Counted from the first letter of the stretch, positions 1 to 10,322 are shown. The stretch is DNA of 64,000 bases from Crocosphaera watsonii WH 8501 (GCF_000167195.1 NZ_AADV02000003.1:262958-326957); one strand, 5' to 3'. The notes: a model not told the origin generated them from the sequence alone. Translations and numbers: made by a program.

Positions 1-522
1 AATAGGGGAGTTACCCTCTTAGAAATCATTATTGTTGGGGTAATCACTGGGATTATTGCTGCGATCGGGACCCCGAGTTTGATGGCAATGTTACGAGGAG
101 ATGAAGTCAAAGAAGGTCTTGATCAAATTAAACTGGCCCTGCAAGATGCCCAAAAACAAGCCATCCGCAACTCTAAGAAATGCACCATCATAGTCAGGAA
201 AAAGCCCGGGGATGACCATTTTTCTCTTGATATTACAGATCCTAACGATCAAAGTTGTTTAGGTGGCGTGGACAGGGAATTACCCGAAAGCGTTGATGTT
301 GTCATGAATGGTACCAACCTCCCAGGAGGTGTGACTTTTTCCTTTAAAGGTACAACAACAGAAACGGGAACTGTTGTAGTTCAACCGAAAAAAGGAAATG
401 GACAAAAAAGATGTCTAGTTATCAGTAGTGGACTAGGAATTATGAGAACAGGAATTTACGAGTCCAGCGCATCCGATGAGTCCATAAAGGGTGACAACTG
501 TAAAAAATTAATAGAAAAATAA
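1..522 (+). CDS. Type IV-like pseudopilin (GspH/FimT type), 5' partial
   Basis: The frame is open from the first base, so the true start lies outside the window. It opens with a prepilin processing and methylation motif, RG|VTLLEIIIVG, followed by one hydrophobic helix of about 20 residues and a soluble, Lys/Asp-rich domain with paired cysteines. In this family a prepilin peptidase cuts after the Gly and the helix packs into a pilus or secretion pseudopilus at the inner membrane. The next gene starts 9 bases downstream and is also a pseudopilin, so the two probably form an operon for a type IV pilus or a hormogonium-polysaccharide-type (HpsB/HpsC) secretion machine. That specific assignment is inference; the pseudopilin call is firm. 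Confidence 0.8.
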   Translation, partial: NRGVTLLEIIIVGVITGIIAAIGTPSLMAMLRGDEVKEGLDQIKLALQDAQKQAIRNSKKCTIIVRKKPGDDHFSLDITDPNDQSCLGGVDRELPESVDVVMNGTNLPGGVTFSFKGTTTETGTVVVQPKKGNGQKRCLVISSGLGIMRTGIYESSASDESIKGDNCKKLIEK

Positions 523-531
523 GGAAAAATT

Positions 532-1272
532 ATGTTAAAAATCTATTTAAAACTCTTACAAAAATACCGTCCTTCTGCCGGTTGGACTCTTGCTGAGTTA
601 ATGATTGCTGCTTCCATGACTTTGATGGTTGTAATGGCTTCTGGGTTCGGATTAATCATGATTTTAAAGGAAAATAAAGTTGCTAATGCCACTGGAGAAA
701 TGCAATACGATCTCAACAGAGCAGCTGAATTTATTAATGAGGAAATTCGTAGTGCTAAAACCATTGAATATGAGGGTGACATAAATAAACTTAAAGATTA
801 CGCTCCAACCTTTTTTAAGAAATATCCTGGCAAAACCCCCATCCTTGTTCTCAAAATTGATGGGATTTATGAACGAGTGGTTTACTATGTAGATGAAATT
901 GATGAGGATCAACCCTGGCACGGTCCTGGGGAGATTAAACGCTTTGGTCCACTATTTTTCCAAGATGGAGGTCATATAGATCCAGATGATCAAAGCAATG
1001 ATAAAGGAAGAAAACCCGATGAGTGGACAAGTCTCACTCTTGTGGACAAGATGGTACTAGACTTAGATGAAGAACGAAAGGATTGTCGTAACTTAACCCG
1101 TGATGATACCAACGAAGGTGAATACACCGATAGTGAAGGTAACAGATGGTATCGTTTTCCTAGAAAAACAGAAGAGGTCAAGGGATTTTTTACCTGTGTG
1201 CGAGGAGATAAACAACTAGTGCAGCTTGGCGAAAGTAATCCACCAGATTTTTACAGAAACTTTCGTGACTAG
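532..1272 (+). CDS. PilW/HpsC-like pseudopilin with C-terminus altered by an IS
   Basis: About 25 residues in there is a prepilin signal, SAG|WTLAELMIAASMTLMV, with Glu at +5 and a long hydrophobic helix, followed by a roughly 180-residue polar domain. This fits a minor pseudopilin of the PilW/PulJ type and pairs with the pseudopilin gene just upstream. The last 17 residues are encoded by an IS630-type element that begins at 1220; the same peptide occurs at the other IS copy at 40588. Removing the IS and one copy of its target repeat would give codons CAA CTA GGG ACT TGA, so the original protein probably ended only two residues after the insertion point. The gene may therefore still work despite the insertion. 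HpsC is a possible name but not proven. Confidence 0.7.
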   Translation: MLKIYLKLLQKYRPSAGWTLAELMIAASMTLMVVMASGFGLIMILKENKVANATGEMQYDLNRAAEFINEEIRSAKTIEYEGDINKLKDYAPTFFKKYPGKTPILVLKIDGIYERVVYYVDEIDEDQPWHGPGEIKRFGPLFFQDGGHIDPDDQSNDKGRKPDEWTSLTLVDKMVLDLDEERKDCRNLTRDDTNEGEYTDSEGNRWYRFPRKTEEVKGFFTCVRGDKQLVQLGESNPPDFYRNFRD

Positions 1273-2608
1273 CCACGACAATGTGTTTCAATGAAACTAA
1301 CGGAAGAATCTCGAAGTTGATGTCCATGATAAAAGCATTGCCAATTAACCTCTCCAACCTACAGAAAACAGTACTCCAACAAATAGTGAGAGGGACAACA
1401 AACCCCTATCGCCTTGTTAGACGAGCCAAGCTAATCTTAGCCGCAGCATCAGGAGAGAGCAATAGTTCGATTAGTCGAAGATTAGAATTAGACCGAGTAC
1501 AAGTGCGTCAGTGGCGATCGCGATGGTTTGAGGAGAGAGAAAAACTGAGTGCCGCCGAAGAACAACAGGTAACGGAGAAAGCATTAATGGTCTTGATCAA
1601 AGGAATTTTAAGCGATCGCCCAAGACCTGGAACAACAAAATCCTTTACGGTCGAACAAGTAGTCCAGATTGTAGCGATCGCTTGTGAAGAATGTGATGTG
1701 AAGAATGTGAAAAATCAGACAGACCAGTGAGCCATTGGACACCTTCAGAGTTGCGGATGAAGCCATAAAAAGAGGAATTGTCGAAAAGATTTCCCCCCGT
1801 AGTGTGGGGCGTTTTTTAAAAAGAAGCGACATTACAACCACATCTCGTTCGTTACTGGTTAAATGCCAAAATTGATGATCCCTTAAAATTTAAAAAGCAA
1901 GTCAAATATATCTGTGAACTTCATCAAGAAGCTAAAACTTTGTTAGAACAAGGAATTCATTTAATTAGTACAGATGAAATGACAGGGATTCAAGCTCTTG
2001 AGAGATTATTTCCGAACAAAAGAATCAAGCCTAAACAAGTAGAAAAAATCGAATTTGAATATGAAAGACACGGAACTTTAAGCTTGATTGCGAACTGGGA
2101 TGTGGCAAGAGGAAAAGTTGTTAGTCCCTCTATTGGACCGACAAGAACAGAACAAGATTTTTCTGAACATATCCAGAGAACGATTAAGATTGATGAAAAA
2201 GCAGAATGGATTTTTATTGTAGATCAACTCAACACTCATAAATCGGAAAGCTTAGTCAAATTAGTAGCAGAAAGCTGTGAAATTACTATTGATTTGGGGA
2301 GAAAAGGAAAGGAGGGGATTTTGCAATCTATGGACAGCAGAGCAGATTTTTTATCAGATGAATCTCATCGAATTCGCTTTGTTTATATTCCCAAACATAC
2401 ATCGTGGCTTAATCAAATTGAGTGTTGGTTTTCGATCTTAGTCAGGCGTTTACTCAAAAGAATTACTGTCCGTTCAACTGAAGAACTATCCCAAAAAATT
2501 CTCAATTTTATTGATTACTTTAATCAACATTTTGCTAAGCCGTTCGTTTGGAAATTTAAGGGCTTTAAAGATCATAAGTGACTGGTGGATTATTTTTGCT
2601 AAGCTGCA
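1220..2608 (+). mobile_element. IS630-family element, copy A (1389 bp)
   Basis: The element is bounded by imperfect terminal inverted repeats of about 27 bp, starting TGCAGCTTGGCGAAAG on the left and TGCAGCTTAGCAAAAA on the complement of the right end. The left flank is CTAG and the right flank GTAG, against a perfect CTAG/CTAG pair in copy B at 40588, so one flanking base has probably mutated. Compared with copy B it carries a 14-bp internal duplication near 1693 (repeating GTGAAGAATGTG) and a 1-bp deletion near 1755. Both disrupt the first part of the transposase. It is thus a decayed copy of a recently active element. Confidence 0.85.
1320..2581 (+). pseudogene. IS630-type transposase, copy A, frameshifted
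   Basis: The N-terminal part (to about 1730) carries an HTH region rich in Arg/Lys with LILAAASGES. The C-terminal part (1940-2581) carries the DDE catalytic core: Asp in STDEMTG, Asp in IVDQLNTH and Glu in LNQIECWF, which is the IS630/Tc1-mariner arrangement. Two lesions specific to this copy (14-bp duplication near 1693, 1-bp loss near 1755) and a frame change after TTTTTTAAAAAG near 1815, shared with copy B, prevent translation as one chain. The copy is very probably inactive by itself but could be mobilised in trans because its ends are intact. Confidence 0.8.
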
Positions 2609-2618
2609 GTAGGGACTT

Positions 2619-2660
2619 GAGTTCGGAGTTCGGAGTTCGGAGTTCGGAGTTCGGAGTTCG
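2619..2660. repeat. Short tandem repeat, six GAGTTCG heptamers
   Basis: Six perfect head-to-tail copies of GAGTTCG are followed by GAGTTTTTTCCATGAG. The same heptamer and the same downstream sequence (TCCATGAGATAATCAGG) recur at 53612, and a related version occurs at 54216, so this is a dispersed repeat family of the cyanobacterial STRR kind. It lies between the IS630 copy and the 3' end of yebC. Confidence 0.9.
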
Positions 2661-2711
2661 GAGTTTTTTCCATGAGATAATCAGGTTTTAACACTCTTGA
2701 TGAAAATGGTT

Positions 2712-3482
2712 TCAACTTCCCAGGCTCAACAACATCAACTCATCGGCCATTTCAAAGTTGGCGGTCACATTTTGTACGTCATCTAAAGATTCTAAGGCTT
2801 CGATTAGTTTAATAATGGACTTAGCTTGTTCATTATCCTCAATTTCGATGAGATTATTAGGAATCCATCTTAATTCTGCTTCTGTGACGTTAAAGTGTTG
2901 CTCATTTAATGTCTGACTTAATCTATCCAAGTTAGTCATATCTGTAAAAATTTCTGCCCCCTGCTCCCCAACGTCGTCGTACAATTCGTAACTATCTGCT
3001 TCTCCTTCCATGGATGCTTCTAAGAGGGCATTTTCATCGATCGCTCCTTCTACTCTCACCACGCCTTTTTGTTCAAACATCCAACCAACACAGCCAGTTT
3101 CCCCCAAGTTACCCCCGTTTTTAGTAAATGCTGAACGTAAGTCGGCGGCGGTACGATTTCGGTTATCGGTAAAGGCTTCGATGAGAATGGCAACCCCACC
3201 AACCCCATAACCTTCGTAACGAATTTCTTCGTAAATAGTATCATCGTTTTCGTAGGTTCCGGCACCTTTGGCGATCGCCCGTTCAATGTTCTCATTAGGA
3301 ATACCGGCCGCCTTGGCTTTTTCGATGGCTGTCCGCAGTTGAAAATTCCCTGCTGGATCAGCAATACCGTGTTTAGCGGCCACGATAATAGCACGGGATA
3401 ATTGAGCAAATGTTTTCCCTTTTTTAGCGTCCACTCTTTCTTTTTGGCGTTTAATATTTGCCCATTTACTATGTCCTGCCAT
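2712..3482 (-). CDS. yebC: YebC/PmpR (TACO1) family regulatory protein
   Basis: The 256-residue protein begins MAGHSKWANIKRQKERVDAK, the signature N-terminus of the YebC family, and continues through the conserved KAKAAGIPNENIERAIAKG and YEGYGVGGVAILIEA blocks. Members are cytoplasmic. Some act as DNA-binding regulators, and recent work links others to translation of proline-rich stretches; which role applies here cannot be read from sequence. Length is normal for the family (about 240-255) and the ATG is supported by the conserved start. A purine-rich sequence lies upstream. It is separated by about 40 bp from the helicase pseudogene behind it on the same strand. Confidence 0.95.
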   Translation of the reverse strand: MAGHSKWANIKRQKERVDAKKGKTFAQLSRAIIVAAKHGIADPAGNFQLRTAIEKAKAAGIPNENIERAIAKGAGTYENDDTIYEEIRYEGYGVGGVAILIEAFTDNRNRTAADLRSAFTKNGGNLGETGCVGWMFEQKGVVRVEGAIDENALLEASMEGEADSYELYDDVGEQGAEIFTDMTNLDRLSQTLNEQHFNVTEAELRWIPNNLIEIEDNEQAKSIIKLIEALESLDDVQNVTANFEMADELMLLSLGS

Positions 3483-3524
3483 AACAATATTTTTAATAAC
3501 TATCTCTGTTGCATTATACCTTAT

Positions 3525-4994
3525 TTAGAGTTCATATTGCTCTTGAATCCATAGGAATTTATGACTTGCCTCTTCTGCATTTTGAGCAATTTTAGCAAAT
3601 TCCATAAATCGCCTCAACTCTTTTCTTAATAAGTTTCGTTCCACTTCCCAGGTAGCTCTATCTAAGTCTGGAGGCATGACTATCATATCATAAATTATCG
3701 CTTGTTTTTTCTGAGGAGAAGGTCGTAATACTCGTCCTCTTCTTTGAATAAACTGATGGGGGTTGCCACTACTAGCTAAGATAACAGCTTGTTCAATTTC
3801 TGGAATGTCTATTCCTTCATCTAAACAACGAATAGACACTAATCCTTGTAAGTCTCCTGCTTTAAATTGTTGACGAATTGTCTCCCTTTCTTCTAGGGTA
3901 TTTTCTGCGGTATAAGTATTAACTCTATAACCTAATTCTTTACCTAAAATACGAGTCACTGCTGCGATCTGTTTTTGATAATTTTTTGGCTCATTTTCTA
4001 AATAACCATCCCCACAATAAAAAAGAGTATATTTCGTTTCTAAACGTTTTTTCATCAATTCTCTTAGTGCTGTTAATTTATTCTCGGCTACTCCGATTAA
4101 ACGAGACCTTTGAATTAATAATGATGTTAAGTTATCATTATTTTTAAAATTCTCATTTTTTCCTAACGCTCAACCAATACGTTGAGTTAATTTAGCATAA
4201 TTAAAGGCTTCTGATTCTGTTAATTTTACAAAAATCGGGTAGTATAAATAAGGAACTAATGCTTGTTTTTTAATTGCATCAGCCAAGGTAAATTCTGGTT
4301 TTATTACTTGTCCAAAATAGTCTAATAACGCATCGGTTCCTTCTTCATCAAAATATCTTTCTGGAGTAGCAGATAAAGCTAATCTTAAACCAATGTTACG
4401 GTGTAAACTACTTTCTAAACGGGGGGAACCTAAGTGATGTGCCTCATCCCCAACAATTAAGGTTTTCTCAGGGAAAAATCTTATTTGTGCTTGAAATCCT
4501 TGATTAATCAGAGTAGAATTCGTAGTGATTATAGTTAGAAAAGGTTGTTGATTAGACTGAATATTATAGAGTTCTGTTGATAGTTCACTTTACCAGTTAT
4601 AAACACTTTCAAAAGCTAAAATTGGATTCAAATTAAACTTTATACATTCCTTTTGCCACTGTACAACTAAATGACGGTAGGGACAAATAATTAATAATAC
4701 TTGAAGTTTGATTTTGTCGTATAATTCTGTAGCAATAGCTAAAGCCGTAATAGTTTTTCCGCTTCCTGTTGCCATTTTCAATGTTCCTCTCCCCTTATTT
4801 TTAAACCAGTTAATAACTGCTTCTTGTTGATAATCTCGTAGTCTTATAGTTTGGGGCGTTTGCGGGGTAGCTTGAGGAAATAGTTGATAACTCTTGTTCT
4901 TTTCTCTTACTCGATTATGAGAAAATTTTTGTTGATAATCTTTAATTAGTTGATGCCAATCAATGGTTAAATTAATTTGATTATATTCATCCAT
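3525..4994 (-). pseudogene. DEAD/DEAH-box superfamily 2 helicase with two nonsense codons
   Basis: One continuous 490-codon frame encodes a superfamily 2 helicase/restriction-helicase-like protein. The N-terminal domain has RLRDYQQEAVINWF (Q-like motif) and Walker A ATGSGKT. The middle region, translated through the stops, has Walker B GDEAHHLG and the SAT-type motif LALSATPERYF. The C-terminal helicase domain carries SIRCLDEGIDIPE and QFIQRRGRVLRPS (motif VI). The frame is interrupted by TAA at 4590-4592 and TGA at 4170-4172. Both are single-codon changes with no frame change, which argues for recent inactivation by point mutation rather than indel error. No partner nuclease or methylase is adjacent. 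The role, probably DNA repair or defence, is uncertain. Confidence 0.85.
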
Positions 4995-5084
4995 TAGCTT
5001 TAATTTTTTCTTATATAAATTATCATAGAGATGCTATTCATAGCGTCTCTATCTATTCCTTATACTAATAGTAACTTAGAAAAG

Positions 5085-6401
5085 TTATACATCTTTATGG
5101 GTAAAAGGTTTGGCATTTTCACCAGCATAAGTGGCTGCAATATGACCATTTCCTATTACTTGATATTTATAGGTAACTAACCCTTCTAACCCCACAGGAC
5201 CTCTAGGGGGCATTTTTTGGGTGCTAATGCCAACTTCTGCCCCAAAACCGTAGCGAAAACCGTCTGCAAATCTAGTTGAACAGTTATGATAAACTCCGGC
5301 AGCATCCACTTGATTCATAAATATTTCTGCGCTATTTTTATCTTCTGTAATAATAGCATCGGTGTGTTTTGACCCATAAGTATTAATATGATTAATGGCT
5401 GCTTCTAAGGAGTCTACAACCTTAATAGATAAGATTAAATCACTGTATTCTGTCTTCCAGTCTTCTTCCGTTGCCGCTTCAATATCAAGGTAAGTTTGAG
5501 TTAATTGATCCCCTTTTAGTTGAACTTCATGGGAGGTCAAACCTTGAGCAATTTTCGGTAAAAATTCCCTAGCAATATCTTGATGAATTAATAATGTTTC
5601 GATAGCATTACAAGCAGCAGGATATTGAGTTTTGGCATCCACGGCAACAGCAATAGCTGTGTCTAATTCCGCTTCTTTATCAACATATAAGTGACAAATT
5701 CCATCGGCATGACCCAACACAGGAATATTAGTATTTTGTTGAATAAATCTCACAAATTCATTGGATCCTCTGGGAATAATTAAGTCAATATATTCATCTA
5801 ATTCTAATAAGTTTCTAATTTCTTCACGGGTAGTTAATAACTGTACTGTATCAGGACTGACTTTAGTTTTACTTAAAGCTTCTCTGATTATTTTAACTAA
5901 GGTTTTACAAGAGTTTAATGCTTCTTTCCCTCCTTTTAAAATAACTCCATTTCCGGATTTTATAGCTAAACTTGTAATCTGAATTAAGGCTTCGGGACGG
6001 GCTTCAAAAATGATTCCCAATACCCCCAAAGGACAACTAAGCCGTTTTAATATTAAACCTTCGTCTAATTCTCTATGAATGGAAATATGACCTACAGGAT
6101 CGCTTAAATTAATAACATCTCTAACTCCTTTTATGGTAGCTTCTAGTTTGGTTTTACCTAGTTTTAAACGGTTATATAAAGGTCTAGAAATTCCTTCTTT
6201 TTCTGCAATTTCACAATCTATTTCATTGGCTTTAATAATATCGGCTGAAGCGTTTTCTAATGCCGTAGCGATCGCTTCTATTGCTTGGTTGCGATCGCCT
6301 GTGGAAAGTCCCCCTAATTTTCTTGCTGCTTGAGAGGTTTTCTCGGCAGTTTCTTTTAATAATAATGATTGAGAAGAATTAACTATCATTGCTAATAACA
6401 A
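5085..6401 (-). CDS. proA: Gamma-glutamyl phosphate reductase
   Basis: ProA reduces gamma-glutamyl phosphate to glutamate-5-semialdehyde with NADPH, the second step of proline synthesis, in the cytoplasm. The protein is an aldehyde-dehydrogenase-fold enzyme of 438 residues (family about 415-430). It shows [20 protein letters not shown], the nucleophilic Cys in YPAACNAIE, and the C-terminal [20 protein letters not shown] and [10 protein letters not shown] motifs. The first Met gives a slightly long N-terminus; [10 protein letters not shown] four residues later is an equally good start. No proB is next to it, which is common in cyanobacteria. Confidence 0.97.
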   Translation of the reverse strand: MLLAMIVNSSQSLLLKETAEKTSQAARKLGGLSTGDRNQAIEAIATALENASADIIKANEIDCEIAEKEGISRPLYNRLKLGKTKLEATIKGVRDVINLSDPVGHISIHRELDEGLILKRLSCPLGVLGIIFEARPEALIQITSLAIKSGNGVILKGGKEALNSCKTLVKIIREALSKTKVSPDTVQLLTTREEIRNLLELDEYIDLIIPRGSNEFVRFIQQNTNIPVLGHADGICHLYVDKEAELDTAIAVAVDAKTQYPAACNAIETLLIHQDIAREFLPKIAQGLTSHEVQLKGDQLTQTYLDIEAATEEDWKTEYSDLILSIKVVDSLEAAINHINTYGSKHTDAIITEDKNSAEIFMNQVDAAGVYHNCSTRFADGFRYGFGAEVGISTQKMPPRGPVGLEGLVTYKYQVIGNGHIAATYAGENAKPFTHKDV

Positions 6402-6522
6402 TCTTAATTTTCTAGAAGATTTATATTATACCAAACTATCTACAAAAAATATTATTCCTCAGATATTCTTAAGATTTTTTCTAGTTTATTGATGCAATTT
6501 AACAAAAAATAAGTTCAATCAC

Positions 6523-6909
6523 TTATTTTATTTTCTCATTATAGTTAGGATTGAATATTTTTTTATATTGTAAACTGGTTGCTCCGAAGTTAATTAATAA
6601 TCCCACAGAAAAATCATAAGCAACCACATAATTTTTAGCTTGGGCAAGATGAACATTTTCTAAATTAATTACAGCTTTGAGTTCAACTATAATTTTATTT
6701 TCCACAACAAAATCAGCCCTTCTTGTTCCTACGTGGATACCTTCATAATAGATAGGTTGTTCTTTTTCCCTCTCAAAGGTTAAACCAACTTTTTGCAGTT
6801 CAATGGCTAAACATCTCTGATAGATAACTTCTTGAAACCCATTACCTAACGTATTATGAATTTTCATAGAGCAACCAATTACTTTATAGGTTATATCTTC
6901 GAGTTTCAT
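6523..6909 (-). CDS. GxxExxY family protein (PD-(D/E)XK-like fold)
   Basis: The 128-residue protein has the family signature LGNGFQEVIYQRCLAIEL (the GxxExxY motif is GNGFQEVIY), then a nuclease-like core with RRADFVVENKIIVELKAV, where Asp and Glu-x-Lys match a PD-(D/E)XK active site. Family members are common in cyanobacteria as free-standing small genes. Their function is not established, although the fold suggests nucleic-acid cleavage. It is alone on this strand, about 120 bp from proA, and followed by nearly 1 kb of degenerate sequence. Confidence 0.85.
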   Translation of the reverse strand: MKLEDITYKVIGCSMKIHNTLGNGFQEVIYQRCLAIELQKVGLTFEREKEQPIYYEGIHVGTRRADFVVENKIIVELKAVINLENVHLAQAKNYVVAYDFSVGLLINFGATSLQYKKIFNPNYNEKIK

Positions 6910-7176
6910 TTATTTATTATAAACGTGATGGTGTTGGGAAAAAACCTTATTAATCGTCAGTATCAGGATTATACAAGATTAGGGGATTGTCAGTATTTTT
7001 TTCTTTTCAACTTTCTGGGAAAGATAAATGTAATTAATATAGTCATAACCCTATCCTGTAAATCTTATCATCCTCCAAAATCCTGATGCTGACGATGGGG
7101 AATGATGAAATAGAGGATATCTGTAACCTACCCACGCATTCCGCTACGCTTCATAAATTTTGTCGGTTTTATTTTT

Positions 7177-7401
7177 TTATAAAGACTCAAAGTTAGCGGT
7201 AAACCCAGGAAACTTAGTACAATCATCTATAAAAGTTTCAACATCACTAATGTCCTCCATTTTATAACCCATGATTCTCGTCCCATCAGGCATTTTCTGA
7301 GAACCTATCAATTCCGCTTCATAATTTTCTGTCATGGCTTTAAAATCAGCGCCAGACTTTTTCCAATCATCTCCACTACAACGAATATTAACTCACCACA
7401 T
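7177..7401 (-). pseudogene. Small unknown gene with an early nonsense codon
   Basis: A 75-codon frame reads M-W-stop-VNIRCSGDDWKKSG, then continues open with a protein-like composition (ADFKAMTENYEAELIGSQ, then MPDGTRIMGYKMEDISD) to a TAA. The third codon is TGA at 7393-7395, one base from TGG, suggesting an original MWW start. I do not recognise the family. The acidic, aromatic composition and the intact frame after the stop suggest a formerly real small protein. The surrounding 6910-7878 stretch holds nothing else convincing except a hairpin at 7701. Confidence 0.4.
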
Positions 7402-7700
7402 AATAAAATTAGTCTTAATTAACAACTAAATATTTTATCATATAATTAAACGAATAAATTTTAATATTTCCCTTTATTTCCCTAATTTTCCACTTTATGA
7501 AAACAGTTTTCTATTAGTTAATTGGTTAATTTCTCCTTTTTATGGGACTGAAGTATTAGGATTAAGCAGCTAAACTAAGATCAAAGGCAAAACGCAGTCA
7601 CAAATAGACATCAACCTACTGCCTTTGTCCGACATCTACACTCTGTTTTTGCAAAGCGTTTTCTTAGACAGTTTTAGGTGTGAGGGGTCATTGTTTTCAG

Positions 7701-7745
7701 GGAGGAGTTGGCGTTGGTGATAGCCATATCACCTCTCCTCTTTTT
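7701..7745 (+). terminator. Rho-independent terminator-like hairpin with no gene upstream
   Basis: The inner stem GGTGAT/ATCACC with loop AGCCAT is flanked by an outer stem of GGAGGAG and CTCTCCTC and followed directly by TTTTT, the layout of an intrinsic terminator for plus-strand transcription. No plus-strand protein gene lies in the preceding 700 bp, so it may end a small RNA. The nearest coding genes on either side are on the minus strand. Confidence 0.5.
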
Positions 7746-7878
7746 CTTCTGAAACATGAGCTTAATTATTGACCCAAATTCAAGTAAAAAATGAAAAAAA
7801 TACCAGGACTTTGTGTTTTTCGTTCTTTGATATTTTATGAAGTTGCTATATCTTTGATCTTGATGGCCTTGTTATAAA

Positions 7879-9171
7879 TTATTTAGACAGTGGATATCCT
7901 TTCCGTTTAAACAGCAAACTAGCCACTATAATGCCCATAATAGCGAGGAAAGCCATAAAATAAAAGACAATATTATAGGAGCCAAAGCTATCGCGGATTT
8001 GTCCTGTGAATAACGTACCCACTAAACCACCGACTCCATAGGCCGTAAAAACGATACCGTAGTTTTGAGCATATTGATCAGGATTAAAAAAGCGGAGAGT
8101 AGTTGTAGGTGCAATGGCTAACCAACCCCCTAAACAAAACCAAAAGAGACAAAAAGCGATTAAATAGGTGGCGACTTGTCCAACCTGTGCATTAATCATC
8201 AAAATACAACCAATAAGGGCTAAGGTGTAAGCACCGATGGCAACATGGTGAGGTTTAAAGCGATCGCTCAACCAACCAAAGAGAGGGCGACTAATTCCAT
8301 TAAATAGGGCAAATAAAGAAACACTACTAGCTGCAACACTGGGTTTTATCTGTATCATTTCTTCCCCCACAGGACTAGAAATACCAATGGCACTTAAGCC
8401 AATTAAAGTCCCAATAGCATAACAAATCCATAAGCCATAAAACGACTGACTTTTCCATAAATGGCTAGGATATGCCTGATTAGTTGCCTTATCTGTACTT
8501 GTCGTGGTTGTTAAAGGTTGCCAATGGTTGGGGGGAAATTTCATCGGGATGGCCACAATAACAATAACCACGGTTAAAATAATGCCTAAAATGCGTAATG
8601 TCGGTCTAACAGTATAGGTTTCGATTAAAAAATTGGCTAAAGGGGCAGTTATCAGGGGAGAAAGCCCAAATCCGATAATTGTTAAGCCAACGGCTAACCC
8701 TTTTCGATCAGGGAACCACCGAGCGATGACGGCCATCGGCACACCATAAGCAATACCTACACCAGTACCAGCGATCACACCGTAGGTTAAAATCATGACC
8801 ACGATATTACTAGCAAAACTAGAGAGAATATAGCCTAAGCCCACGATAATCCCCCCAATAACCTTCATTAAGCGAGTCCCAAGGCGAGGTATAAAATATC
8901 CTGCGATCGGCATTAATAACGCATAAAAAACCAGGGCAAAGGTATACGGTAAAAGACTTTCGGTTGCACCAACTTGTAACGCTACTTCTAAGGGAGTTCT
9001 AAAAACACTCCAAGAATACACCGTTCCCAGACAGAGTAGGATAGTCATCCCTAGAGGAATTAATAACCATCTTCCTTGTTGAGCAGGAAGCCCTAGCACT
9101 CGTAATTGTGCTTGATTATGGGTATTATCGATCCTTGACCCCTTAAATTGTAACCGTTGTCGATTATCCAT
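7879..9171 (-). CDS. MFS transporter, OxlT-like (oxalate/monocarboxylate type)
   Basis: This 430-residue inner-membrane protein has about 12 hydrophobic segments. It carries conserved pieces of the OxlT-like subfamily: LGTVYSWSVFRTPLEV after TM1, GVGIAYGVPMAVIARWFPDRKGLAVGL around TM5, and NGISRPLFGWLSDRFKP in the central loop, a form of the MFS motif A. The substrate is probably a small organic anion but cannot be assigned. The ATG overlaps the stop codon of carA in TAATG, so the two are probably translationally coupled. The first 30 residues are hydrophilic and predicted cytoplasmic. Confidence 0.85.
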   Translation of the reverse strand: MDNRQRLQFKGSRIDNTHNQAQLRVLGLPAQQGRWLLIPLGMTILLCLGTVYSWSVFRTPLEVALQVGATESLLPYTFALVFYALLMPIAGYFIPRLGTRLMKVIGGIIVGLGYILSSFASNIVVMILTYGVIAGTGVGIAYGVPMAVIARWFPDRKGLAVGLTIIGFGLSPLITAPLANFLIETYTVRPTLRILGIILTVVIVIVAIPMKFPPNHWQPLTTTTSTDKATNQAYPSHLWKSQSFYGLWICYAIGTLIGLSAIGISSPVGEEMIQIKPSVAASSVSLFALFNGISRPLFGWLSDRFKPHHVAIGAYTLALIGCILMINAQVGQVATYLIAFCLFWFCLGGWLAIAPTTTLRFFNPDQYAQNYGIVFTAYGVGGLVGTLFTGQIRDSFGSYNIVFYFMAFLAIMGIIVASLLFKRKGYPLSK

Positions 9172-10322
9172 TATTGCCCCTTATTTTCCTTCATCAAATT
9201 AACAAACTTCTCAAATAAATAGTCTGCATCGTGGGGACCGGGACTAGCTTCGGGATGGTATTGTACGGAGAAGAAAGGTAAATTTTTATGGGATAAACCA
9301 GCCACTGTGCGATCGTTGAGATTAAGATGGGTAATTTCCACCTCTGCATCTAAGGACTTTTCCGTTACCGCAAAACCATGATTTTGACTGGTAATTTCCA
9401 CCTTTTCTTTTAGCCCACAGGGTTGATTTAAACCTCGATGGCCAAACTTTAACTTAAAGGTTTCCGCTCCCAAAGATAGCCCTAAAATTTGGTGTCCCAT
9501 ACAAATGCCAAAGGTGGGTTTTCCTTGTTCAATTAAAGCTTTAACCGTACTCACCCCTTCTGTTACGGCAGAAGGATCTCCCGGACCATTGGATAAGAAA
9601 ATACCATCAGGGTTGTACTTTAAAATGTCTTCAGGAGGAGTATCAGCAGGAACCACAATAATTTTGCAGCCATAACTAGCTAAGCGTCGTAAAATGTTGC
9701 GCTTGACCCCAAAATCAATGGCCACTACCGTTAAACCTTCTTGAGAAGTCTCACCGTTGTTAGTATTAAAGTTCCAATGACTATCCGTGGGGGTTGACCA
9801 TTCATAGATTTCCCTGGTTGTGACTTCCTTAACCAGATTTAATCCTGCCATAGAAGGGGCTGATTGGACTTGACGCAAGAGTTCGCCTTTGTCCAAGGTT
9901 TCTGTAGAGATAATCCCATTTATCGCCCCCACAGAACGAATTTTACGGGTTAATGCCCTGGTATCGATGCCATAAATACCGATAATATTATGACGAATTA
10001 AATAGTCAGGTAAAGATTCAGTCGATCGCCAATTACTAGGACGATAAGTTATGTTACGAGCGATCACCCCTTTAACCTGGGGTTTTTCAGATTCTTCATC
10101 ATCGGGGTTAACCCCTGTATTACCCAACTCAGGATAGGTAAAGGTCACAATCTGGCCACAATAACTGGGATCTGTCAAAACTTCTTGATATCCTGTCATT
10201 CCTGTGTTAAATACTACCTCTCCCACCGTTGTTCCTTTCGCACCGAAGGATAACCCTTCAAAAGTTGTTCCGTCAGCTAACACTAATAAAGCGGGTTGAC
10301 CCTTTGCCATTGCCATAATCAT
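9171..10322 (-). CDS. carA: Carbamoyl-phosphate synthase small (glutaminase) subunit
   Basis: CarA releases ammonia from glutamine for CarB, feeding arginine and pyrimidine synthesis. The N-terminal CPSase small-chain domain contains [35 protein letters not shown] and [11 protein letters not shown]. The C-terminal class I amidotransferase domain has the nucleophile Cys in [15 protein letters not shown] and the His-x-Glu pair in [13 protein letters not shown]. Length 383 is normal. Of the near-start methionines (MIMAMAKGQ), any could be used. carB is not adjacent, as is usual in cyanobacteria. It overlaps the MFS gene by one base. Confidence 0.97.
   Translation of the reverse strand: MIMAMAKGQPALLVLADGTTFEGLSFGAKGTTVGEVVFNTGMTGYQEVLTDPSYCGQIVTFTYPELGNTGVNPDDEESEKPQVKGVIARNITYRPSNWRSTESLPDYLIRHNIIGIYGIDTRALTRKIRSVGAINGIISTETLDKGELLRQVQSAPSMAGLNLVKEVTTREIYEWSTPTDSHWNFNTNNGETSQEGLTVVAIDFGVKRNILRRLASYGCKIIVVPADTPPEDILKYNPDGIFLSNGPGDPSAVTEGVSTVKALIEQGKPTFGICMGHQILGLSLGAETFKLKFGHRGLNQPCGLKEKVEITSQNHGFAVTEKSLDAEVEITHLNLNDRTVAGLSHKNLPFFSVQYHPEASPGPHDADYLFEKFVNLMKENKGQ

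Noticed and set aside
2619..2660. Possible CRISPR array
   Set aside because: The repeats are contiguous heptamers with no spacers; the same applies to 34217, 55973 and 62707.
6856..7086. 76-residue plus-strand frame near 6.9 kb
   Set aside because: It overlaps the start of the GxxExxY gene on the other strand and has no ribosome binding site or familiar motif.
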